From JBOGOC01 sp050747525 (lineage in GTDB: Bacteria > Acidobacteriota > Polarisedimenticolia > JACPZX01 > DASXTC01): 59,102 nt of DNA. Position numbers and translations under genes: made by a program. The stretch covers positions 1 through 59,102 of the forward strand of contig JBOGOC010000118.1 of NCBI GenBank assembly GCA_050747525.1. The letters are read 5' to 3'. The notes under the pieces were generated by a model. The model worked only from the letters and a program-made list of their open reading frames with translations. It was not told the origin of the DNA and did no database searches. The first letter of the stretch is position 1, and the number at the start of each line of letters is the position of its first letter. This document shows positions 52,893 to 59,102 of this stretch, one piece after another.

Positions 52893-53679
52893 ATGGCGTC
52901 GCTCATCGAGGATTATGGGCTCATCGGCAACATGCGCACCGCGGCTCTGGTCTCGCGGTACGGATCGATGGACTGGCTGTGCTTGCCCAGGTTCGACTCG
53001 GGGGCCTGTCTTGGGCCGCAAGCACTTCACCTATTCGAAGGTCATGGCGTGGGTGGCGGTCGATCGCTCGGTGGATTTGCTGGAGAGGTTCGGAGATCCG
53101 CAAAGCAAAGACATGATCCCAGGGCTGCGCGCGCTGCGCGAGCGCATTCACGAAGACGTGTGCCAGCGCCGCTTTCACTCCAGCGTGAACGCCTTCACGC
53201 AGTACTACGGCGGGGATACCCTCGACGCGAGCGTCCTGAGGATTCCGTGGGTCGGCTTCCTCCCGGCGACCGATCCACGCATGAAGGGCACCGTGGCCGC
53301 CGTCGAGAAGACCTTGCTCCGCGATGGCTTCATGCAACGCTACTCCACCGAGCACGGCGTCGACGGACTGGCCGGTTCCGAGGGGGCGTTTCTGGCGTGC
53401 AGCTTCTGGCTGGTCGACAACTACGCCCTTGCCGGACGCATCGATGAGGCCGAGAAGCTGATGGACCGGCTCCTGGCCCTGCGCACACCGCTCGGCCTCC
53501 TTTCGGAGGAGTACGAACCGTCGCGGCGGCGCCTGATCGGGAACTTCCCGCAAGCGTTCTCCCACCTGGCGCTCATCTGCTCGGCGCGCGTGCTGAGCAC
53601 GGCGCGCGAGGCGGCCAGCGGGCGTGCGAAGAAACGCGCGACGCAGCAGCCGGAGATGGCCGGGGTGACGCATCGCTGA
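52893..53679 (+). pseudogene. GH15 (glucoamylase/trehalase-type) remnant with a large internal deletion
   Basis: The first 40 or so codons encode the conserved GH15 N-terminus (ASLIEDYGLIGNMRTAALVS, then MDWLCLPRFDSGA). Immediately after, in another frame, comes the C-terminal part (GRKHFTYSKVMAWVAVDRSV, then FTQYYGGDTLDASVLRIPWV and NFPQAFSHLALI). The missing centre would be about 370 residues and includes the catalytic acid region. The junction lies near 53010-53020 with a frame change. The start codon keeps a good ribosome binding site (AAGGAG). It cannot encode a functional enzyme as it stands. Confidence 0.85.
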
Positions 53680-53758
53680 TTCGCGGACGCGGCCTTGACG
53701 GAACCCCCGAAACGGGCGGATGATGGCCCCGACCCCGCCTCCATCACGAGGTGCGACC

Positions 53759-54097
53759 ATGCGTCGACCGATGTTCGTCCTTCTCTCCCTTTTCGGAGTG
53801 TTCTCCATGCCGGGCGCCGCGCCGCCCATGCACAACGACAAGAGCTCTATGGTGGGCTTCCTCGTGCAGGATGCTTCGTGTCCGCAGGCTGCGTTCGCTC
53901 TGTGGGCCTGTCCCTGTGAGGTGCCGCTGGTGATCCGCTACGTCTTCTCGACGAAGAAGGACCTCAGCCAGTATACGGAGCAGTTCGTAGCCCTGAGAGG
54001 GATCGAGCATGAGGGAGCCTGCGGGCTGCCCCTCCTCGAGGCACGGAAGGTGGACGTCCTGCCGCCGCTGCCGTGCCCCTGCCCGGCGTCACCCTGA
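53759..54097 (+). CDS. Small exported Cys-rich protein
   Basis: A 112-residue protein with a signal peptide (MRRPMFVLLSLFGVFSMPGA). The mature part has six Cys in CxC-like groups (SCPQAAFALWACPCEV, GACGLP, PCPCPASP). I do not recognise a family. The paired Cys could bind metal or form disulfides. The start is ATG 53759, within a longer frame. It is the last gene before the tRNA-Gly island. Confidence 0.6.
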   Translation: MRRPMFVLLSLFGVFSMPGAAPPMHNDKSSMVGFLVQDASCPQAAFALWACPCEVPLVIRYVFSTKKDLSQYTEQFVALRGIEHEGACGLPLLEARKVDVLPPLPCPCPASP

Positions 54098-54117
54098 GTG
54101 GGGACGCTCGCAGCTTA

Positions 54118-54142
54118 GGTTGGAGCGGGCAATGGGATTCGA
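54118..54142. repeat. Left direct repeat (att-like copy of the tRNA-Gly 3' end)
   Basis: These 25 bases are identical to 56367-56391, the 3' part of tRNA-Gly from the CCA end into the T loop. The flanking bases differ on both sides. A copy of a tRNA 3' end without the rest of the tRNA is the usual scar of site-specific integration. Confidence 0.85.
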
Positions 54143-54278
54143 GGGCGCGGAGGGCTTCTAGGCCAGATCAGACCATCTACTCCGTCCAACGTTCATGCGG
54201 ACTTGCGGGCACCGCCCTCCTATGGCCTGCCCTTCGTTCTCCGGGTGTTCCCCCACAGAAGCACCACATCGATAGGGC

Positions 54279-55469
54279 TCACGCGCTCGGTCCACTGATC
54301 CCATCCGCACGGTTGGTGGCAAGCTCATTAGGTGCTCTCGACTCCAGGTAGGAACGTAACGTCATACTGACGACACGCTCGAACCAAGTGGCAGGCGGCA
54401 AGCATGGTCGTTCAGGCGATAGGTGTAGCACGGCATCGACTGGCAACATCTCGGATGGTTCGAGTCTCCCAGTGATCGGAAACGCCTCACCAGCGTGGAG
54501 CGCCCTACCACGGGTACGGCATATCAACTTCAGTACTTCACAGAATCTTTCCTTACTCGGGATGAAGGCTTCGATAGACTTGAATTCTTCGGAATCTTCC
54601 CAGAGGGAATCAGGGACATACCGAATCAGGAACTCTTGGAACCGCTCTGAAGTCCACCTCATGTCCTTACACGCCAGGTCAGCCAACTTGCCCCACTGCT
54701 CTTCTCTCAGCCCGATGCCCTCTGCGTATTGAATCATCGATTTCTTCGATTCCCGCATCTTGTCAGAGTCCGGCTTCCAGCTTGGAAGGTATGCGTCTGC
54801 CGCAGTCTCTACGCATGAAATCAGAAGCACGTAGGAGACGTCAGGATATTCGTCCAGCAAGCGAACCGCCTGAGAATAGAGCCTGGCAGAGCGGACATAG
54901 GCAGCGGCGGATTCCAGGTGAGGCAGTGCGCTAAGCAACCGATGAAGCTCGCCCGCGTGAACTGGCACGGGAGGGAGGACGTGACTGGAGACCGAGAGCC
55001 CTTCTGAACCGAGTTTTACGAACGATGGGCGCTTTCTTCGAACGGTTCGGCGTATTGAGTTCAGGAGTGGCATCGGGAACTCTTCCGGTTTCTCGCCCGG
55101 GAGGGATATTCTGACTTTCGCACTAACCGTTATCAGTCGCCTCAGCAGTAAGGAAAGAAGAGCCGCCAGGTCCTCAGCTATCTCATCGTCCGCTTGGCGA
55201 TGGATGCTGATACCGTTGCCGCTCTCGCTTGTCATGCCTGCAGCAATGCGCAGTATTAACTCCTGAGGATATTCCTCATCCCCGAGAACCGACAGTTCGA
55301 ACGGCCGTTCGCTGAGGCACCTCGCCGCACGGTTCTGTGTCCACACAACGGAGAAGACCTCGCTGTTATAGACCAAACCTGAACAGAGAAGTCGATATTC
55401 AGAGATTGGCAGACCCAATTCCACCGGACGAGATGAAGAGTTCTTCAAGAAGTTGAGGACGTTCATCAT
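54279..55469 (-). CDS. HEPN-like protein, probable RNase, in the tRNA-Gly island
   Basis: A 396-residue protein. The C-terminal half has the layout of an Apea-type HEPN domain. A helix carries a conserved Glu (VSYVLLISCVETAADAYLP). About 90 residues later comes CRTRGRALHAGEAFP, whose RX4H motif (Arg320, His325) is the catalytic motif of many HEPN RNases. The N-terminal half (about 1-180) is unassigned and may sense a trigger. The preferred start is ATG 55469, which overlaps the stop of the 53-residue gene (ATGA); an ATG at 55511 is also possible. HEPN proteins are common in anti-phage and toxin systems. Function here is inference. Confidence 0.65.
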   Translation of the reverse strand: MMNVLNFLKNSSSRPVELGLPISEYRLLCSGLVYNSEVFSVVWTQNRAARCLSERPFELSVLGDEEYPQELILRIAAGMTSESGNGISIHRQADDEIAEDLAALLSLLLRRLITVSAKVRISLPGEKPEEFPMPLLNSIRRTVRRKRPSFVKLGSEGLSVSSHVLPPVPVHAGELHRLLSALPHLESAAAYVRSARLYSQAVRLLDEYPDVSYVLLISCVETAADAYLPSWKPDSDKMRESKKSMIQYAEGIGLREEQWGKLADLACKDMRWTSERFQEFLIRYVPDSLWEDSEEFKSIEAFIPSKERFCEVLKLICRTRGRALHAGEAFPITGRLEPSEMLPVDAVLHLSPERPCLPPATWFERVVSMTLRSYLESRAPNELATNRADGISGPSA

Positions 55470-55627
55470 CGAATACGAGTCTCGACACAAGCAGTTGACC
55501 AGTCTTGCCAAGCGGTTATCGCCGAATCTTTCTGGCCGCCTTGCTCGATTTTCTGGAGCCTAGCTACAAGCCGCTCACTACGTCCGATCAAGGCTTGGAG
55601 CTTAGCGGCAGCTCGCGCCTTCGACAT
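55466..55627 (-). CDS. 53-residue protein upstream of the HEPN-like gene
   Basis: A short helical protein (MSKARAAAKLQALIGRSERL, ending WQDWSTACVETRIR). The LIxxxxxLxxxL...W pattern resembles short N-terminal segments of some defence proteins. Its stop overlaps the HEPN ATG by four bases, which supports translation. It may be an antitoxin or accessory partner. It could also be an N-terminal part separated from the HEPN frame by a frameshift. Confidence 0.5.
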   Translation of the reverse strand: MSKARAAAKLQALIGRSERLVARLQKIEQGGQKDSAITAWQDWSTACVETRIR

Positions 55628-55671
55628 TTCAACACCACGTGCTGAAGAACGATGGTCACCATCCACCCTCC

Positions 55672-56286
55672 TCACTCCTCGCTGAAACCAACAGCACAAA
55701 TCACGTACGACCCATGGTCTTCTAAGAGGGCCGTTCCGATGCTGACATTCCCTATGCCGACGTTACCGCTATTGAATCCAACTTGTCTTTTCATGGCAAA
55801 ACCGACGTTGTTGAACTCCAACTCATGAGCTGGTTGGGCGATTCGCTCGAACGCTACTGAGAGGGAGTCCTTCGCAAGATGAACGGTGGTTTTGTCCCAC
55901 GACACTTCAAACCTTGCTGGCAGGGTGCTTATGTTTGGAATTACTACCCTTCTATCGTCAACCGTGAAAAGGATGTACCCAAGCTGGAAGTGCCTCTTTA
56001 GCTCGTCTTCGTAACGAACCTCCACCCTCTGCATCTGCCCCTTGATGGCGCTGACATTATCGGCAATCGCTTGCTGTTGTGAGGCGGATGGCCCCCAGTA
56101 GAAGAATGCGGCCCCGGCTACCAAGCCGAGCACTCCGAGGATGCCCTGAAAGGACGGATTCCGAAAGATCGGCACGCCTCTGAATCGCCCGATGGAATGG
56201 ACGTAGCAGTACTTCGAGTCCTTTATCGGGTGCTGCTCGCACTGAGTCTTATCCTTCTTGTGTGCGGAACACCGCCGATCAGCCAT
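55672..56286 (-). CDS. Membrane protein with an N-terminal CxC-H zinc motif, in the island
   Basis: A 204-residue protein. The N-terminus has a CysHis motif (RRCSAHKKDKTQCEQHP and YCYVHS) of the kind found in several mobile-element proteins. A transmembrane helix follows (GILGVLGLVAGAAFFYWG), then a short coiled coil and a beta-rich domain (about 95-204; GYILFTVDDRRVVIPNISTL). I do not recognise a family for the C-terminal domain. It lies 44 bases upstream of the 53-residue gene, so the three genes may form one operon. Confidence 0.65.
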   Translation of the reverse strand: MADRRCSAHKKDKTQCEQHPIKDSKYCYVHSIGRFRGVPIFRNPSFQGILGVLGLVAGAAFFYWGPSASQQQAIADNVSAIKGQMQRVEVRYEDELKRHFQLGYILFTVDDRRVVIPNISTLPARFEVSWDKTTVHLAKDSLSVAFERIAQPAHELEFNNVGFAMKRQVGFNSGNVGIGNVSIGTALLEDHGSYVICAVGFSEE

Positions 56287-56369
56287 GCGTTAGCAGTCCG
56301 GCCTTTCCTTCGCGTAGGGCCACCCTCGTTCAGCAGCCGACGAACGGCCCCAGAGTTAGGGGCGAGGGT

Positions 56370-56444
<75 letters not shown>

Positions 56445-56463
56445 TCCGCTGCGAAGCGCAGCG

Positions 56464-56472
56464 ATCCTAGCA
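56464..56472 (-). promoter_or_regulatory. Extended -10 promoter of tRNA-Gly
   Basis: The minus strand reads TGCTAGGAT, an extended -10 like that of recO (TGCTAGACT). A 7-bp hairpin (CGCTGCG with CGCAGCG, 56447-56463) lies between it and the tRNA and may mark the end of the upstream dehydrogenase transcript or the tRNA leader. Confidence 0.4.
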
Positions 56473-56477
56473 CACGA

Positions 56478-57575
56478 TCAGAAGGTGATCAGGGTGCGCA
56501 GGACGTCGCCGCGGCGCAGGTCTTCCACGGCTTCGTTGATCTCCTCGAGGGGCCGGCGGCGGCCGACCAGCGCGTCGAGCTGCAGCTTTCCCTCGCGGAC
56601 CAGCGTCATCATATTGGGGATGTCGCGGGCGGGATGGATGCCGCCGTAGTAGGCGGACGTCAGCACCTTGTCCGAGCGGGTGAAGCTGCCGGCCCCGATG
56701 CGCACCTCTTCGTCGTGGCCCCCCAGTCCCACCAGGACCACGGTGCCGCCGCGGCGGGCGGCGTCGATGGCCTGCTGCATGACCTGGGGACGGCCGAGCG
56801 CCTCGAAGGTGTGATCGGCCCCCCGGCCTCCGGTCACCGCGCGCACGCTGGCGACCGGATCTCCGGACGACGCGTTGACCAGGTGCGTGGCGCCGAAGCG
56901 CGGGGCCAGGTCGAGGCGGGCTGGGTTGATGTCCACGGCGATGACAAGGCCGGCCCCCTGCAGGGCCGCCCCCTGCAGGATGTTCATCCCCACGCCGCCG
57001 CACCCGAACACCGCCACCGATTCTCCCGGCGTGATGCGCGTGCGCACCATCGCCGCACCCACGCCGGTGGCCACGGCACACCCCAGCAGGGCCGCCGTCT
57101 GGAGCGGCGCCTCACGCGGGATCGGCACGCAGCACGACTCGGGCACCACGCAGGCCTCGGCGAACGAGGCCACGGCCGCGTAGTGATAGAGGGGCCGGCC
57201 GCCGGCGCTCAGGCGCGTGGTGCCGTCCTGCATGGTGCCGTTCCAGACCGCCTCCAGATAGGCTTCGCACTGAGCCGGCAGGTCGTGGGTGCAATAGAAG
57301 CAGGTGCCGCACACGGGCGACCACGACAGCACCACCGGATCGCCGGGGCGCACGCTCGTCACGCCCGGCCCCACCTGCGCCACCACTCCCGACCCTTCGT
57401 GCCCGCACACCACGGGGAGCGGGTGCCGCGTCGTGCCGCTCATCACGTGGAGATCGGATCGGCACACGCCGGTGGCCGCCAGGTTCACGAGCACCTCTCC
57501 GGCGGCCGGTGCCTGCAGATCGACCTCTTCGATCGTCAGCGGCTCTCCGACCCGGCGCAGGACCGCGGCCTTCAT
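56478..57575 (-). CDS. Zinc-dependent alcohol dehydrogenase
   Basis: A 365-residue medium-chain dehydrogenase starting MKAAVLRRVGEPLTIEEVDL. Catalytic zinc ligands lie in ATGVCRSDLH and VVCGHEGSGV. The four-Cys structural zinc lobe is VCGTCFYCTHDLPAQC. The NAD(P)-binding motif is VFGCGGVGMN. It resembles class III or NDMA-type alcohol/aldehyde dehydrogenases, but the substrate cannot be set from sequence. The ATG overlaps the mnmA stop (ATGA), so it is coupled to mnmA, an unusual partner. Confidence 0.92.
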   Translation of the reverse strand: MKAAVLRRVGEPLTIEEVDLQAPAAGEVLVNLAATGVCRSDLHVMSGTTRHPLPVVCGHEGSGVVAQVGPGVTSVRPGDPVVLSWSPVCGTCFYCTHDLPAQCEAYLEAVWNGTMQDGTTRLSAGGRPLYHYAAVASFAEACVVPESCCVPIPREAPLQTAALLGCAVATGVGAAMVRTRITPGESVAVFGCGGVGMNILQGAALQGAGLVIAVDINPARLDLAPRFGATHLVNASSGDPVASVRAVTGGRGADHTFEALGRPQVMQQAIDAARRGGTVVLVGLGGHDEEVRIGAGSFTRSDKVLTSAYYGGIHPARDIPNMMTLVREGKLQLDALVGRRRPLEEINEAVEDLRRGDVLRTLITF

Positions 57576-58636
57576 GCGGCCCTCCCTTCGATCCAGCCGC
57601 CGCCCAGCACGCGATCGCCGTCGTAGAAGACGGCGGCCTGGCCCGGAGACACGCCGCGCACGGGCTCGTCGAACCGGACGTGCGCGCGCCCCTCGGCGCC
57701 CAGCGTCACGCGGCCGGAGGCACCTTCGTGCCGGTGGCGCACACGAACGCTGGCCCGCATCTCGGCCTCGCGAACCCGGCCCATCAGGCGCACGTGGGTC
57801 ACCTCCATGGCCGCGCACATCAGATCCTCGTCGCCACCCAGCACCACGCGCCGCGCCGGGGCGTCCACCTGCACCACGTAGAGCCTGCGTCCGGAGGCGA
57901 TGCCCAGGCCGCGGCGCTGCCCCACCGTGAAGCCCGAGACGCCGGCGTGGCGCCCCAGCACGTGTCCCTCGGTGTCCACCATCTCACCCCCCTGCTCCGC
58001 GGAGCCGTCCCTGGCTTCCCGCTTCAGGAAGGAACGGTAGTCCCCGTCCTCGAGGAAGCAGATGTCCTGGCTCTCGGGCTTTCCGGCGGTGGCCAGCCCG
58101 AGGCGCTCCGCCTCGTCACGCACCTGCGCCTTGGTCATCTCCCCCAGCGGAAAGATCGCCCGAGCGAGGTGCGCGGAGCTCAGGTCGAACAGGAAGTAGG
58201 ACTGATCCTTCTGGCGGTCGCGCGCCCGCCACAGGGTGTCATCCACGCGGCGCGCGTAGTGCCCGGTGGCCACGTGCTCTGCGCCCAGATCGTCGGCCAG
58301 GGCGGCCAGCGCCTCGAACTTCACGCCCGCGTTGCAGCGCACGCACGGGTTGGGGGTCCGCCCGCTCCGGTAGGCGCGCGCGAAGTCGTCCAGCACCTCG
58401 CGGCGGAAGGCTTCCTCCTGGTTGATCACGTAGTACGGGATCCCCACCTGCCGGGCGACCCGCCGGGCATCCAGGAAGTCCTCCGGCGAGCAGCAGCGGG
58501 TCGCCTTTCCTCCGTCGCTGTGGTCGTAGAGCTGGAGCGAGACACCGATCACGTCGTGCCCGGCGCGCGCGAGAAGCGCCGCCGCCACCGACGAGTCCAC
58601 CCCGCCGGACATCCCCACCAGGACGCGCGAGGTCAT
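57572..58636 (-). CDS. mnmA: tRNA 2-thiouridylase MnmA
   Basis: Adds sulfur to U34 of tRNA-Lys, -Glu and -Gln. The 354-residue protein starts MTSRVLVGMSGGVDSSVAAA (PP-loop). It has catalytic Cys residues in TPNPCVRCN and ESQDICFLEDGDY, and FTVGQRRGLGIA. Sulfur comes from a cysteine desulfurase, whose gene lies directly upstream and overlaps by four bases. The tRNA-Gln in this window is a plausible substrate. Confidence 0.96.
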   Translation of the reverse strand: MTSRVLVGMSGGVDSSVAAALLARAGHDVIGVSLQLYDHSDGGKATRCCSPEDFLDARRVARQVGIPYYVINQEEAFRREVLDDFARAYRSGRTPNPCVRCNAGVKFEALAALADDLGAEHVATGHYARRVDDTLWRARDRQKDQSYFLFDLSSAHLARAIFPLGEMTKAQVRDEAERLGLATAGKPESQDICFLEDGDYRSFLKREARDGSAEQGGEMVDTEGHVLGRHAGVSGFTVGQRRGLGIASGRRLYVVQVDAPARRVVLGGDEDLMCAAMEVTHVRLMGRVREAEMRASVRVRHRHEGASGRVTLGAEGRAHVRFDEPVRGVSPGQAAVFYDGDRVLGGGWIEGRAA

Positions 58637-59102
58637 CGGCCGGCCCCCCGGCCGGCCGCGGCGCGCTCGGGACGGCCCGCGACCTCCTTGACGAGCGCCG
58701 CCGCGAAGGCGTCGATCTCGGCCTCCGTGGTGCCGGGCCCCAGGCTCACGCGCACGGTGCTCTTCGAGTCGCGCGCGGACAGGCCCATCGCCTCCAGCAC
58801 GTGGGAGGGGCGGCTCGCCCCCGTGCTGCACGCCGAGCCCGTGGAGATGGCGAAGCCGCGCAGATCCATCTGGATGACCAGAGCCTCGTTGTCCAGGCCG
58901 GGGAAGGTCAGGCTGCTGGTGTTGGGAAGTCGCGCCGCCCCGACTCCATTGATTCTCGATCCGGGGACCTCCTCGAGCACCCGCCGCTCCAGCCTGTCGC
59001 GCAGGACCGCCATCGCGCCCGCGCTCTCCACCGATGCCGCCTCGCGCGCCGCCGCGGCGAAGCCGGCCGCCAGCGCGACCGGCTCGGTCCCCGGCCGCCG
59101 GC
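58633..59102 (-). CDS. Cysteine desulfurase, C-terminal part (cut by the window edge)
   Basis: The last 155 or so residues of an IscS/NifS-type PLP enzyme, open at the right window edge. It shows PGTEPVALAAGFAAAAREAA (the GTE segment) and the catalytic Cys loop STGSACSTGASRPSHVL. It supplies persulfide sulfur, probably to MnmA, with which it is translationally coupled (ATGA). The Lys that binds PLP lies outside the window. Confidence 0.9.
   Translation of the reverse strand, partial: RRPGTEPVALAAGFAAAAREAASVESAGAMAVLRDRLERRVLEEVPGSRINGVGAARLPNTSSLTFPGLDNEALVIQMDLRGFAISTGSACSTGASRPSHVLEAMGLSARDSKSTVRVSLGPGTTEAEIDAFAAALVKEVAGRPERAAAGRGAGR

Noticed and set aside
54143..54278. A short integrase or excisionase gene at the left end of the island
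   Set aside because: Only about 135 bases lie between the repeat and the HEPN-like stop, and no frame there has a start, ribosome binding site or recognisable motif.

Overview
The window is about 59 kb of GC-rich (roughly two-thirds G+C by eye) bacterial chromosome with dense, mostly minus-strand operons. Neighbouring genes very often overlap as ATGA, GTGA or TGATG, which implies translational coupling. LolB-like and EnvC-like envelope proteins and a beta-barrel-type surface protein point to a diderm. SpoVG, MopE-type repeats with a PxKF-like end, and a zinc-ribbon Ser/Thr kinase with TolB-like and TPR regions fit an Acidobacteriota-like lineage. That placement is an inference from gene content; no rRNA is present to test it.

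Layout, left to right. 147-7174: recO, glyQ, glyS, ppdK and a small hypothetical gene in one coupled run read leftwards. 7235-9009: a DUF222/HNH-type endonuclease gene, split by an apparent one-base deletion, sits with its own promoter between era and recO. 9203-15122: phoH, a PgpH-type HD hydrolase, ybeY, a CBS-domain transporter-like gene and era. 15306-18354: hisS-aspS, divergent from a PQQ-type beta-propeller gene. 19793-25961: spoVG, tRNA-Gln, prs, rplY, pth, rpsF, rpsR, rplI, three membrane-protein genes and an isopropylmalate-dehydrogenase-like gene. 26008-33721: an AlkP-superfamily protein, an EnvC-like protein, a Ctp-like protein, a TPR protein, a LolB-like lipoprotein and ispE, in an order that partly recalls lolB-ispE-prs of other bacteria.

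33747-43072 begins with a divergent Sua5/SpoU pair and then holds signalling genes. These are a PilZ-receiver-EAL-histidine kinase operon, an NtrC-type activator, a receiver fused to a degenerate GGDEF domain, and a PAS-HisKA protein without an ATPase domain. 43241-54097 holds a large three-part surface protein, a MopE/PxKF secreted protein, a Ser/Thr kinase, a PhyH-type oxygenase, a GH15 remnant and a small Cys-rich exported protein.

54118-56391 is a small island of about 2.3 kb bounded by a 25-bp perfect duplication of the 3' end of tRNA-Gly. It is visibly AT-richer than its surroundings and carries a zinc-motif/membrane protein, a 53-residue protein and a HEPN-like protein with an RX4H motif. 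No integrase is seen. This looks like a defence-type cargo and is the best candidate here for an undescribed system. 56478-59102 holds a zinc alcohol dehydrogenase, mnmA and the end of a cysteine desulfurase gene.

Other notable signals are a family of nested palindromic intergenic repeats, a Ctp-like protein that has lost both catalytic dyad residues, two probable CTG start codons with strong ribosome binding sites, and several promoters so close to their start codons that the transcripts should be leaderless.
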